Below are positions 17,131 to 26,082 of a DNA stretch of 64,000 bases, one piece after another (within the stretch, counting starts at the first letter, position 1; every line of letters starts with the position of its first letter). The position numbers were made by a program, and so were the translations under genes. The notes below the pieces were generated by a model that was not told the DNA's origin, made no database searches, and was given only the letters and a program-made list of their open reading frames with translations. Origin of the DNA: Taishania sp037189645 (GTDB lineage: Bacteria > Bacteroidota > Bacteroidia > Flavobacteriales_D > Crocinitomicaceae); contig JBBCIY010000011.1 of the NCBI GenBank assembly GCA_037189645.1, forward strand, positions 62,001 through 126,000, given 5' to 3'.

Positions 17131-18644
17131 GCTGTTACAACGGTACTCAAAATCTGTTCCACGATCTCGCGATTATTCGACAGGCGCGGAATTTTATTCT
17201 GTCCTCCCAGCTTGTTTTTCGTTTTCAGCCATTGATCGAATCCTCCTTTGGGCAAAATGGTAAAAACCGGGAAAGAGAGAATCATATCTTTATAGCGTTT
17301 TGCATCATAGTCCGAATTGATTTCCCGCAAGGAAGCATCCAGCACCCGTTTAAATTCCTCTAGGTCATCGGGGTCGTTCACGAATTCAATCAGCCACTGA
17401 TGCGCTCCTTTGGAATTGCTCTGCATATAGACCGGGCACGCGTGAAAATCCCGAACCTGTGCGTTCGTGGCCTTTGATGCCATTGTGATTGCTTTCTCCG
17501 CGTTTTCCACAATCACCTCTTCTCCGAAGGTATTGATGTATGATTTTGTCCGGCCTGAAATCCGGAAACGATAAGGAGATAATTCCGTAAAAACGATCGT
17601 GTCTCCGATGATGTAACGCCACAGCCCGCCATTGGTTGAGATAACCAGGGCATATTGCCTGCCCGGCTCAACATCCCGAAGTGAAATGACATTGGAAGAC
17701 GCCGTTCCGTTAAAATCCTCCATCGGGATGAACTCAAAAAAGATCCCGTAATCCAGCATGAGCAGCATTCCCGGGTTCCCTTCTTCATCCTGGATCCCGA
17801 AAAATCCTTCAGACGCATTGTATGTTTCGACGTAATGCATTTCATCAAACCCGATCAGCTTGCGGAATTCTTCGCGGTAGGGTTCAAAGCTCACTCCTCC
17901 GTGCATGTACAGCTCCAGGTTGGGCCAGACTTCTTTAAGTGTTTTCTTTCCTGTTATTTCAAGTACTCTTTTCGCCAGGACCATCGTCCAGCTCGGAACG
18001 CCTGCAATGATGTAGACATCGTCCTCAATGGTTGAATGGGCCATTTTTTCAATCTTTTCTTCCCATTCGCTCATTAATGCGATCTCCCGTGCGGGTGTTC
18101 GCTTTATTTCCGCCCACCAGGGGAGGTTTTTTACAATAATGGCGCTCAGGTCACCGAAATAGGAATCATCAGCAAGGTAATTGACCTGGGCGCTCCCTCC
18201 TACGATCAGATGCTTTCCATTGTACAGTTTGCGGTTCTCGTAATTGTCATAATAGATCGACAATAAGTCTTTTCCTCCTTTGTAGTGACAGTCCTCAAGG
18301 GATTCCTTTGTCACGGGGATCAGTTTGCTCCTGGATGAGGTCGTACCACTGGATTTAGCGAACCATTTGGTCTCGCTCGGCCATAAAATTTCCTGTTCTC
18401 CTTCGATCACCCGGTCAATGTAAGGCTTCAGGTCATCGTACTCATGTAAAGGAACATTGTTTTTAAAGTCTTCGTATGATATAATATCCTTGAAGTTGTA
18501 TTTCAATCCAAATTCTGTAAAAGCAGCAGCTGATACAAGTGTCTGGAACACTTCATTCTGTACGTCGACCGGGAATTTTTTAAATAACTCGATCTGGTGC
18601 ATCCGCTTCTTTATGATCCAGGAAAAAATTGAATTAAATGGCAT
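17127..18644 (-). CDS. GH3 auxin-responsive promoter family acyl-adenylating enzyme
   Basis: A 505-residue protein of the GH3 family, a branch of the adenylate-forming superfamily; plant members conjugate amino acids to hormones. Seen: WFAKSSGTTSSRSKLIPVT (ATP-binding P-loop-like motif, about residues 95-113), YNASEGFFGIQ (about 265), and YIIGDT-type motif RYIIGDTIVFT (about 340), matching ATP-binding motifs 1-3 of GH3 proteins. Bacterial members are common in Bacteroidota, with no established substrate. Followed by the overlapping propeller-like gene. Confidence 0.85.
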   Translation of the reverse strand: MPFNSIFSWIIKKRMHQIELFKKFPVDVQNEVFQTLVSAAAFTEFGLKYNFKDIISYEDFKNNVPLHEYDDLKPYIDRVIEGEQEILWPSETKWFAKSSGTTSSRSKLIPVTKESLEDCHYKGGKDLLSIYYDNYENRKLYNGKHLIVGGSAQVNYLADDSYFGDLSAIIVKNLPWWAEIKRTPAREIALMSEWEEKIEKMAHSTIEDDVYIIAGVPSWTMVLAKRVLEITGKKTLKEVWPNLELYMHGGVSFEPYREEFRKLIGFDEMHYVETYNASEGFFGIQDEEGNPGMLLMLDYGIFFEFIPMEDFNGTASSNVISLRDVEPGRQYALVISTNGGLWRYIIGDTIVFTELSPYRFRISGRTKSYINTFGEEVIVENAEKAITMASKATNAQVRDFHACPVYMQSNSKGAHQWLIEFVNDPDDLEEFKRVLDASLREINSDYDAKRYKDMILSFPVFTILPKGGFDQWLKTKNKLGGQNKIPRLSNNREIVEQILSTVVTA

Positions 18645-18720
18645 GTTATGGTCTTTATTCTAATTACTAAGATAGCCTTTTTTCAGTAAAACAAGTGATT
18701 TTAACGAAAGTTAACCCATA

Positions 18721-18743
18721 AAAAAACCGGAATAATCCGGTTT
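18721..18743 (-). terminator. Rho-independent terminator of the 34-residue protein gene
   Basis: Read on the minus strand: AAACCGG, loop ATTATT, CCGGTTT, then further T residues. It lies 55 bases after the stop of the small gene at 18798-18902 and just upstream of the GH3-family gene start. Confidence 0.8.
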
Positions 18744-18797
18744 ACCATGTGCATGATCGCACACAAAAAATATTTTTCCGTCAAAAGCAGGAATGTC

Positions 18798-18902
18798 TTA
18801 CCCCCACATGACAATTGAAGCAATTATGGACAAGCAAATAATTACATAGATTGTTCCCACCGCTACCGTTGAATCATCAAAAAAGTTATCGTTATTAGCC
18901 AT
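18798..18902 (-). CDS. 34-residue single-span membrane microprotein
   Basis: An ATG-to-TAA frame encoding an acidic, Asn/Asp-rich N-terminus (MANNDNFFDDSTV) followed by one hydrophobic helix (about residues 14-33, GTIYVIICLSIIASIVMWG). It lies alone in a 375-base spacer and is followed by a good terminator, so the region is transcribed as a separate small unit. The start has an ATG with purine-poor upstream context typical of the phylum. Function is unknown; its shape fits small accessory subunits of membrane complexes. Confidence rests on composition and terminator rather than homology. Confidence 0.6.
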   Translation of the reverse strand: MANNDNFFDDSTVAVGTIYVIICLSIIASIVMWG

Positions 18903-19020
18903 CGTTCAATTTTTTGTCCAAAATTAGTATTTATTCCCAAATAAGCAAAGCCTCAAAATATAAATTCGTAAAAGATTTACACGTTGTATTGTTGAATCAC
19001 TCCGCTCTTTCTTCAACCTG

Positions 19021-19386
19021 CTAAAAATCATCGAGTAATTCATCGTTCTTGTCTTCCCGGGAATATTTCGGAATAAAGAAAGAAACAAACATTAACCCGA
19101 TTCCGGCATACAGCAGGTAACTGGAATAAGGCCACAACAGGGCACGCATTCCGATTCCCAGGACCAGCAGCAGGCAGGCCACCCAATACACAATGCTGTA
19201 TGCAATATTGTGCTTGCTGTTCTGAACATTCACAAGGTTCAGTATGACTCCTATTATCCCGAAAATAATGACAAAATACACCACAATTCCACGGCTGATG
19301 AACGGAATGGAGACATTGAATACCAGTAGCAGGGCAAATACCATCGCCAGTATAAAAACAATTCCTGATATTCTTTTCAGAAGCAT
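19021..19386 (-). CDS. Small four-helix membrane protein, unknown
   Basis: A 121-residue integral membrane protein with four hydrophobic segments (about residues 7-27, 31-52, 62-80 and 86-105) and a charged C-terminal tail (KYSREDKNDELLDDF). No family recognised. It lies downstream of a 354-residue secreted protein gene on the same strand, 42 bases apart, and may share its transcript. Confidence 0.6.
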   Translation of the reverse strand: MLLKRISGIVFILAMVFALLLVFNVSIPFISRGIVVYFVIIFGIIGVILNLVNVQNSKHNIAYSIVYWVACLLLVLGIGMRALLWPYSSYLLYAGIGLMFVSFFIPKYSREDKNDELLDDF

Positions 19387-19428
19387 TTGATAAAGCTAGT
19401 AAAATTTATTGGTAATCCTCTATTAAGA

Positions 19429-20493
19429 TTACCGTCGTTTTTTCTTATCTCCGCTGACAGGGTTATAGCTCTGCGGCTGCTTCCTGTCCTTTTGCTTTTC
19501 CGTTTTGACCTCCGTTCCGGATGTTTTTGACTTTTCTCCTTCGTTCATCTGGTCTTCCGGTGTTGTTGCAACATGAGATTTGGAAGGTTCCTGCCATTTA
19601 TTCTTTATTTTTTTCTCTTTGATTTCCCCTGTCTTATCGTCCACATAAGATACGGTGATGAAGTCCGAGCCTTTTTCATTCACTCCTACCACATCTTCCA
19701 CCAGGAACCATTTACCGCCGTCGAAAACAAAAGCATCGTGGGACAAGTCAGGGACATACATGGAGTACAATCCTGTCAGTGCGGGGGATTCCGGTGCCAG
19801 GTGGTCAAATATAATGCGGTCGTACTGCTCTTCGTACGACAGGTACATGGTCGTTTTTTTGGCAAATTCAAAAAATACACGTTTCAGTGTTTCTTTCGGC
19901 ATTTTGAAAACAGGGCTTCCCAGCCGGACGGTTGAACCGGTAAAATTCAACACATCAATCACTTTCATGCTGCTGACCGAATTGTTCCCGTCCCATCCAA
20001 GTACGGTGTAGAGCGTCTTCGAACCTTTCTTCATCGGGATGATCTTGTAATACAGTGCCCCATACCAGTTATCCGCTTCCAGGATCTCATCCGGCTTTTG
20101 AGGCAGCATGAAGCTATTGTCTTTCAGCTCAATGATCTTGTATTCTTTTTTACGGTCATCAAACAACAGGATATAGCAATAATACACCTGTGTCAGGTCA
20201 TCGCGTTCCACATTCCAGTTGAATAAGCGAAATGCGTTATCAGGGCTTTTTATGGCCCCCATTGTTTTCAGCCGGGAAAACGGGTAATCGAAGGCGCCTT
20301 CCATCCGGATGGTTTCCTCCAGCGCTTTTTTAAATTCCATATTCGCTTTCCCTTTCTCAGCGTCGTCTTTCGCTGAACGCAACTGATCCAATAAGTGGAC
20401 CAGCTCCATTTCCCGTTCTTCCAGCAACTGTCCCCTGGTTACCGTAAACGGAAAAATACAGATCACTAACAGGATTGTTTGTATTGCTTTCAT
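19429..20493 (-). CDS. Secreted/periplasmic protein with basic low-complexity tail
   Basis: A 354-residue protein with a signal peptide ending near TRGQ (about residue 22). The middle part is mixed alpha/beta (FRLFNWNVERDDLTQVYYCYI near 90, then GWDGNNSVSSMKVIDVL, and FDHLAPESPALTGLYSMYVPDLSHDAFVF). The final 55 residues are highly charged and repetitive (Lys, Glu, Gln, Pro), ending SGDKKKRR. I recall related proteins across Flavobacteria annotated only as hypothetical; no function can be given. Confidence 0.65.
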   Translation of the reverse strand: MKAIQTILLVICIFPFTVTRGQLLEEREMELVHLLDQLRSAKDDAEKGKANMEFKKALEETIRMEGAFDYPFSRLKTMGAIKSPDNAFRLFNWNVERDDLTQVYYCYILLFDDRKKEYKIIELKDNSFMLPQKPDEILEADNWYGALYYKIIPMKKGSKTLYTVLGWDGNNSVSSMKVIDVLNFTGSTVRLGSPVFKMPKETLKRVFFEFAKKTTMYLSYEEQYDRIIFDHLAPESPALTGLYSMYVPDLSHDAFVFDGGKWFLVEDVVGVNEKGSDFITVSYVDDKTGEIKEKKIKNKWQEPSKSHVATTPEDQMNEGEKSKTSGTEVKTEKQKDRKQPQSYNPVSGDKKKRR

Positions 20494-20523
20494 ATATCTA
20501 ATAACGTTAAACCAGGTATTTTG

Positions 20524-20970
20524 TTACGATTGTTCCCAGGCTATAAAGTTCATTTCTGCAGGAATCGCGCCAATTTTCCGCATCAGCGAGTTGATCCAGG
20601 CACGGTGATGTGTCGAATGCTGTAAAATATGGTACAGAATATCGGATGAGGCTTTTCGCTGCGGATACTCTTCACTGTCGACATACGCTGTCTCTCCCGC
20701 AATATCTTTGTTGACAATAAACAGTTGTGTCTGTATGCAATTTTCATGGTTGAGCTGCTTCCACGAATAAAACGGCAGATCATCCCAATCATGTGAAATT
20801 GCCGGTTCTCCGTTCAGACGGCTGACCCACAGGTGATGCACGTTCAGAATATGGCACATTTGCCGGCGGATCTCACCATTCATGGAAAGGTCCTGCTGAT
20901 CAATGGCATCGATCCACGCATTGTTGGCCTGAAAATCAAATTTAAATTTTGAAAGAAAGAATCCCTGCAT
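20524..20970 (-). CDS. DinB family protein
   Basis: A 148-residue four-helix protein. The His pattern of the DinB/YfiT metal site is visible: ILNVHHLWV (about residues 42-50) and ILQHSTHHRAWINSLM (about 114-129). DinB-like enzymes are often thiol-dependent hydrolases or transferases with a Zn or Ni ion, and a DNA-damage link holds only for some. The gene lies between rpe and the secreted protein gene on the same strand. Confidence 0.75.
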   Translation of the reverse strand: MQGFFLSKFKFDFQANNAWIDAIDQQDLSMNGEIRRQMCHILNVHHLWVSRLNGEPAISHDWDDLPFYSWKQLNHENCIQTQLFIVNKDIAGETAYVDSEEYPQRKASSDILYHILQHSTHHRAWINSLMRKIGAIPAEMNFIAWEQS

Positions 20971-21033
20971 CGCTTAATCCTTGAAATGGAACATACCTGC
21001 TTATTCGTAAAAAAGCAACCTGTTGGAAACTGG

Positions 21034-21684
21034 TTACAGGTTCTTTAAATCCTGGATGGTTTGGGCAGGATTTCCGGAATTGAATACAAAGCTTCCCGCC
21101 ACCAGGGCATCTGCACCCGCCTCCAATAGCTGCTTACCTGTTTCCAGGTTTACCCCGCCGTCTACTTCGATCAGGGCTGCGGAACCGGTCTTCCGGATCA
21201 GCTCTTTCAGCTGTGCTACTTTCTTCACAGCATGCGGAATGAATTTCTGACCTCCAAAACCGGGATTTACGGACATGATCAGCACCAGGTCCAATTCCGG
21301 CAAGATATCTTCCAGCACATTCACAGAGGTATGCGGGTTCAAAGCTACTCCGGCTTTCATCCCCAGTGATTTAATTACCTGTACGGTCCTGTGGAGGTGT
21401 GTGCACGCTTCATAGTGAACTGTCAGCCAGTCGGCACCGGCTTTCCTGAATTCTTCAAGGTACTGATCCGGGTTGGTAATCATCAGATGTACATCCAATG
21501 GCTTTAAAGCGTGTTTTTTGATCGCGCTCACTACCGGGAAACCAAACGAGATATTCGGGACAAAAACTCCGTCCATCACATCTACATGGAACCAGTCTGC
21601 CGTGGAATTATTAATCATTTCAACATCCCGCTGAATGTTGGCGAAATCGCAGGAAAGAACCGAAGGAGAGATAATCTGTGACAT
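21034..21684 (-). CDS. rpe: Ribulose-phosphate 3-epimerase
   Basis: A 216-residue TIM-barrel enzyme of the pentose phosphate pathway that interconverts ribulose 5-phosphate and xylulose 5-phosphate. The metal and catalytic residues are all present: H33, D35 and D38 in WFHVDVMDG, H66 in DVHLMI, and D175 in EVDGGV; the SVNPGFGGQ phosphate loop is at about 138-146. Length is standard. There is no neighbouring pentose-phosphate gene. Confidence 0.95.
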   Translation of the reverse strand: MSQIISPSVLSCDFANIQRDVEMINNSTADWFHVDVMDGVFVPNISFGFPVVSAIKKHALKPLDVHLMITNPDQYLEEFRKAGADWLTVHYEACTHLHRTVQVIKSLGMKAGVALNPHTSVNVLEDILPELDLVLIMSVNPGFGGQKFIPHAVKKVAQLKELIRKTGSAALIEVDGGVNLETGKQLLEAGADALVAGSFVFNSGNPAQTIQDLKNL

Positions 21685-21779
21685 TTGCTTTTACGTTTTT
21701 GCAAAGGTAGCAAAATGCTTCGGAGGAAGTATTGAAACAGCCTGCTTTTTGTCAGTTTCTACAAAGATCAGCATCCTGC

Positions 21780-22661
21780 TCAGACCGTATTTCCGCTCAT
21801 TTTCCCTCCTGAGACCACGTTGATCAGTACACCTGTCAGTATCAGCAAGACGCCAACAGAAAGTGTCAGTGTCAGGCTTTCCCCGAAAAATCCAACGCTC
21901 ACAATAATGGCCACTACCGGTTCCAACGCTCCCATAATTGCGGTATGTGTGGAACCAATAAGCTGAATTGCATAAACAAGAGCGATGATCGAAAAGACCG
22001 TTGTTACCAAAGCAAACGCGGAAATATTCAGGAACAGGTCAAAGTCTGGCAAGATCAAGGATTCTTTTAAACTGACCGATTTGATGAAATAATAGGCCGA
22101 AGAGAAAAAAAGCGAATAGAAGGTCATTTTCATCCCCGACGCCTGTATGGAAGATTTGTTGACAATTACCAGGTACAGTGCATAAAACAAAGCGCTGCCC
22201 AACGCGATCAGGAACCCCACGACATTTATCTCAAAACCTGAGCCTTTGATGCTCAGGATCCCGACTCCCAGTAATGAAAGCACCAGTGAAAAAATGGTCG
22301 GCTTCGTAATTTTTTCCTTGAAGCAGAATACCATGATCAGTGCTACGATCACCGGGTAAACGAACAGAATGGTTGAAGCAATGCCCGGCGTAAGATAATC
22401 ATAGCCCAAAAACAGGAATTCGGATGATAAAGAGTAAAAAAGCCCCAGGGAAACGTAGACCAGCAACTCTTTGAGTGTCATTTTCAACGATTCGTTCTTA
22501 TACACCAGGTATGCCAGAAGGAACAACGCGGAAATGAAAAACCGGTAAAACAATGTCACATCCAACGGAAAACCAATCGCTTTTACCGGTAAAATAAACA
22601 AGGGGATCAACCCATAAAATACAGCTGAAAAAGCTGCCAACATATACCCTTTTGCTTTCAT
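21780..22661 (-). CDS. EamA/DMT family transporter
   Basis: A 293-residue membrane protein with ten hydrophobic segments in two EamA repeats, the usual drug/metabolite transporter architecture. The second repeat carries GALEPVVAIIVS near residue 243, a hallmark of the family. Substrate unknown. It is separated from rpe by about 95 bases on the same strand. Confidence 0.85.
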   Translation of the reverse strand: MKAKGYMLAAFSAVFYGLIPLFILPVKAIGFPLDVTLFYRFFISALFLLAYLVYKNESLKMTLKELLVYVSLGLFYSLSSEFLFLGYDYLTPGIASTILFVYPVIVALIMVFCFKEKITKPTIFSLVLSLLGVGILSIKGSGFEINVVGFLIALGSALFYALYLVIVNKSSIQASGMKMTFYSLFFSSAYYFIKSVSLKESLILPDFDLFLNISAFALVTTVFSIIALVYAIQLIGSTHTAIMGALEPVVAIIVSVGFFGESLTLTLSVGVLLILTGVLINVVSGGKMSGNTV

Positions 22662-22792
22662 TGCCTGCCGTCCTTTTAAAATCTGTAACTGCGAACTATT
22701 GTCTGTCTGCTTATCTGAAGCGCAAAAGTACCTAATCCGATTTTAAAAATGTGTTAAATAACCTGGATGGGTTGAAAAATGGCAGGTCTTTT

Positions 22793-23386
22793 CTATTCTT
22801 TTTTCAAAATTCCTTGTTCAACGCTGTCGTTGATCAGCTGTTCCGCATAAGACCATATCGTCTCCGAGCCTTCTTTTATCGGTTTCTTCTTTTCGTAGAC
22901 CGCATGGTAACTGACTCCGAATTCTTTCCAGGTCCCGCCATTGTTTGACGTATTCTGAAGCAAGGGCTCCAGGCGATCCATTGCCCTGGCAAATTTTGCC
23001 TCATGCGTAGCTCCTGCTTCAAATTCTTCCCAGATGGCAATGAATTCATCTGCCTGTTCCCGGGGAAGCATTCCAAAGATCCGGTTCGCGGCAGCCCGTT
23101 CTTCATCGGTATTGGAATGACTTTTTTGTGTATCGTAGATGAACGTATCTCCTGCGTCGATTTCAACAATATCATGGATCAGGACCATTTTCAAGACTTT
23201 AAGCACATCAACAGGTGCATTGGAATGACCTGCAAGAACAATGGCCATCACCGCTAAATGCCAGCTATGTTCCGCATCGTTCTCGTTTCTGTCACTGTTG
23301 AATAATTTTGTCTTTCGCTGGATATATTTGACTTTATCAATTTCTTTTATAAACTCAATCTGCTTCAATAAATCATCCGGGTACAT
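22793..23386 (-). CDS. HD domain-containing phosphohydrolase
   Basis: A 197-residue HD-superfamily protein, close in plan to YfbR-like 5'-nucleotidases. The metal ligands are visible: H in AEHSWH near residue 40, the HD pair in MVLIHDIVEIDAGD (about 67-80), and the late acidic residue in FARAMDRLEP (about 132-141). It probably dephosphorylates nucleotides, but the substrate is inferred from the subfamily only. Confidence 0.8.
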   Translation of the reverse strand: MYPDDLLKQIEFIKEIDKVKYIQRKTKLFNSDRNENDAEHSWHLAVMAIVLAGHSNAPVDVLKVLKMVLIHDIVEIDAGDTFIYDTQKSHSNTDEERAAANRIFGMLPREQADEFIAIWEEFEAGATHEAKFARAMDRLEPLLQNTSNNGGTWKEFGVSYHAVYEKKKPIKEGSETIWSYAEQLINDSVEQGILKKE

Positions 23387-23485
23387 GTTGTATGAATTTA
23401 ATTATTTCCGGCAAATTTCCGATAATTTCCCGGAATAATCACACGGCTTTCTATTTTCGAAAATATGTTTACCTATCTAAATAAG

Positions 23486-24592
23486 CTATTTCATTTTTAC
23501 CCGGTAGATCCGGTAAGGATAAATGGTTTTGTCGATCCCGTCATTCCAGGCAGGTTCATTTTGCAGCTGTGCGCATGAGAAATAAAGATAACCGTCCGTA
23601 CCTACCCCGAACGAGTCCGGCCAGAGAATGCGTTTATCCTGCACCAGCGTATGCAGCACACTGTCAGGGCTTAAGAACTTGATGCTGTAATCGACGGAAG
23701 AGGTCAGGTAGATATTCCCGTTCTTATCTGCTTCCATTCCGTGTGTGATAACGGTCGTTCCCATATCCTCCACCCTTTCCAGCAACTCATTGTCCGTCAG
23801 CGAAGCATTTGCCAGATCTGTAGCAGCGATGCGGAATAAGGTGTAATGATTAATGGGCTTGAAATAAAAATACCTGTTGTCTTTTGTCAGAGCGATGCTG
23901 TTAATGTGCGACCTGAACGGTATTCCTTCACTATTCTTCATTTCGTTCCCTTCGTAGGAGATCGCCACTCCGGGTGTAGCGGATGTAACATCACTTCCTG
24001 CCAGTAAAATACGGGTTTTCCCCGTTTTTAAATCCAGCACAACAATGGCTGCCAACCCCGGGTCGGAAAAATAAGCCAGCTGCTTTTCCGTATCCACACG
24101 TACATCATTCAATGCTGATCTGGTTTTGTCTAAATCCGGAAAAGTATATACCTGTTCAACCTGGTTGTTTTTCAAGCTTATTTTCAACAATTTGAATTGC
24201 CCCTCCTGCGCCTGTCCTTTGTCTCCGAAAATGGAGCTTGCCGGCGCCGGTTTTGAGTCCAGTACCCATAAATTGTCATCCGTATCCACATACAGGTCCT
24301 GAACACTGAAAAATGACCGTTCTCCTGTCGTAGCAGTATTCCACTCATTGTCCGGGAAAGGCACTTTCTTCCCGTTAATGATCTCCGTCAGACCGTACTC
24401 GTACTTTCCTCCTCTTCTTGGAAACGCGACAAACAACCGGTTACCGGAAGATACACTGACCCCGATCGCCTGGTATTCTCCCAGATCGGCAACCACTTCC
24501 AGGTCATTGCTGTGATAGTTGGGTATTTGCGCCTGCATACCAGCTGAAATCAGACAGAAAGATACAAAAAGAATGGTTTGTCTCATCATCAT
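23486..24592 (-). CDS. Major royal jelly/yellow-related secreted protein
   Basis: A 368-residue secreted propeller protein with a signal peptide ending near GMQAQ. The N-terminal GVSVSSGNRLFVAFPR (about 44-59), LYVDTDDNLWVLDS, and later SDPGLAAIVVLDLKTGK and GNIYLTSS follow the six-bladed MRJP/yellow pattern also seen in bacterial members. Insect relatives act in dopachrome conversion or ligand binding; the bacterial role is unknown. The start may be any of three consecutive Met codons. Confidence 0.75.
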   Translation of the reverse strand: MMMRQTILFVSFCLISAGMQAQIPNYHSNDLEVVADLGEYQAIGVSVSSGNRLFVAFPRRGGKYEYGLTEIINGKKVPFPDNEWNTATTGERSFFSVQDLYVDTDDNLWVLDSKPAPASSIFGDKGQAQEGQFKLLKISLKNNQVEQVYTFPDLDKTRSALNDVRVDTEKQLAYFSDPGLAAIVVLDLKTGKTRILLAGSDVTSATPGVAISYEGNEMKNSEGIPFRSHINSIALTKDNRYFYFKPINHYTLFRIAATDLANASLTDNELLERVEDMGTTVITHGMEADKNGNIYLTSSVDYSIKFLSPDSVLHTLVQDKRILWPDSFGVGTDGYLYFSCAQLQNEPAWNDGIDKTIYPYRIYRVKMK

Positions 24593-24664
24593 TGCTTGAA
24601 ATCAGGTTATAGCCTGATACTTTTTCATTTTAGTTTCCGTATTCCGGAGTATCTCTAAAAATCA

Positions 24665-24730
24665 GCCCACAGGCGACGCAGCTCTTCCTCTCACCAATCT
24701 CTTCTCCTATCGGCTCCGTCCCCTGCGGGC
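24665..24730. other. Long imperfect stem-loop of unknown role
   Basis: Bases 24665-24677 (GCCCACAGGCGAC) pair with 24718-24730 (GTCCCCTGCGGGC) at 11 of 13 positions around a pyrimidine-rich 40-nt loop. It is GC-rich against its surroundings and lies between the aldo/keto reductase stop and the MRJP-like gene start. No T tract follows, so it is not a standard terminator. Confidence 0.45.
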
Positions 24731-24741
24731 ATCCATGTTTT

Positions 24742-25686
24742 TTACCTGCTTGCTTCGTTCAACGCGCCCAGGTCCTCCTGGTCCAGCTTCAATCCGGGTG
24801 CATCAAACAACGTATTCAACTGGCTTTCACTGGTCGCACTTACGATCGGCGCTGTGATCAACGGATGCGCGAGCAGCCATGCCAGTGCCACCGTAGCCGG
24901 CTTTGTTCCGTGCTTCGCTGCCACTTTATCCAGCACTTCCAGAACAGCGATTCCTTTTGCATTTAAATACTTTGCCGCACCACCACCCCGCGGGCTTTTC
25001 GTAAAATCAGCTTCCGACCGGTATTTCCCGGTTAAAAATCCGGATGCCAGCGACCAGTACGGAAATACACTCAGGTTGTATTTTTCAGCCAGTGCCGCAT
25101 ACTGTGTTTCAAATCCTTCTCTTTCCACCAGGTTGTAGTGCGGTTGCAGAGCCACGTATTTTGCAAAACCATTTTTCTCAGCTACATCGAATGATTCGGC
25201 CAATCGTTCCGGAGAAACATTTGAGGCTGCAATGTAACGTACCTTTCCAGCCCTGATGAGCTCATCATAAGCCGCCATTGTTTCCTCTACAGGAGTGACA
25301 TTGTCGTCGAAATGGGTATAGTACAGGTCGATGTAATCCGTTCCCAGGCGTTTCAACGACTCATCTGCCGACTTTAAAATGTGCTTCCTGCTGATATCAA
25401 AACCATGCTCTTTTGTTTCGGAACCTACTTTTGTCGCCAGCACGATGGCTTCCCGGTTCTTGCGTTCTTTCAGCCATTTCCCGATAATCGTTTCCGACTG
25501 GCCTCCCGTTCCATTCACCCACCATGCATACGTATCGGCCGTATCAATGAAATTGAATCCGTTTTCTGTAAATTTATCCAATATACCGAATGACTGCCGT
25601 TCGTCCAGCGTCCATCCGAAGACATTTCCTCCAAAGTTAATCGGTGCGATCTCCAGGTCTGTATTCTTAATTGTTACTTTGTCCAT
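24742..25686 (-). CDS. Aldo/keto reductase
   Basis: A 314-residue TIM-barrel NADPH-dependent oxidoreductase. The catalytic Tyr lies in DTADTYAWW (about residues 47-55), Lys in LATKVGSE (about 83-89), His in DLYYTHFDD (about 121-129), and the cofactor region in the C-terminal ALAWLLAHP...VSATSESQL segment. Resembles the YajO/general-stress AKR subgroup. Its promoter region carries paired TTGTAAAAA repeats like those upstream of the AraC gene at 32.7 kb, which suggests shared control. Confidence 0.88.
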   Translation of the reverse strand: MDKVTIKNTDLEIAPINFGGNVFGWTLDERQSFGILDKFTENGFNFIDTADTYAWWVNGTGGQSETIIGKWLKERKNREAIVLATKVGSETKEHGFDISRKHILKSADESLKRLGTDYIDLYYTHFDDNVTPVEETMAAYDELIRAGKVRYIAASNVSPERLAESFDVAEKNGFAKYVALQPHYNLVEREGFETQYAALAEKYNLSVFPYWSLASGFLTGKYRSEADFTKSPRGGGAAKYLNAKGIAVLEVLDKVAAKHGTKPATVALAWLLAHPLITAPIVSATSESQLNTLFDAPGLKLDQEDLGALNEASR

Positions 25687-26082
25687 TTTTATCGTTTTAA
25701 ATTACAAAATTCCTACTTTTAAGTGAAGAAAAAGTTGTAAAAAACAAACAAATACTTGTAAAAATAAAGGATGTATTTTGAATCCCATTTTACACTTTCC
25801 AAATCAAGAAAACAAAATCAATAAATTGATTATCAAACAACAACCACAAAAACAGATCCTGTTTCACACTGGAAAGCTATCCGGATTTCATTCTTACAGA
25901 AACTAACTGTCCTGGTACCACCTGCCATTCATTTGATTAATTTTGCAACATAATTGGTGACACAATGCACATAAGACTAAAAATACAGCCTACTTGATCC
26001 GTTTGCAACCGGTTCATTTCTGCAGGAAATGTCTCCGGCCAGGTAATCGATCGCAACATTCCAGGTTTTATTTGTTTCAACT
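25687..26082. other. 396-base spacer between divergent AKR and MFS genes
   Basis: This AT-rich spacer contains the two direct repeats described separately near its AKR end and a TAATTTTG box at 25938-25945 that fits the -7 consensus in plus direction, about 137 bases before the MFS start. I see no gene or stable fold in the rest. Confidence 0.4.
25735..25764 (+). promoter_or_regulatory. Paired TTGTAAAAA direct repeats, 21-bp period
   Basis: TTGTAAAAA occurs at 25735-25743 and again at 25756-25764, two helical turns apart, 49-78 bases upstream of the aldo/keto reductase start. The same half-site and period occur at 32650-32679 before the AraC gene. Confidence 0.5.
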
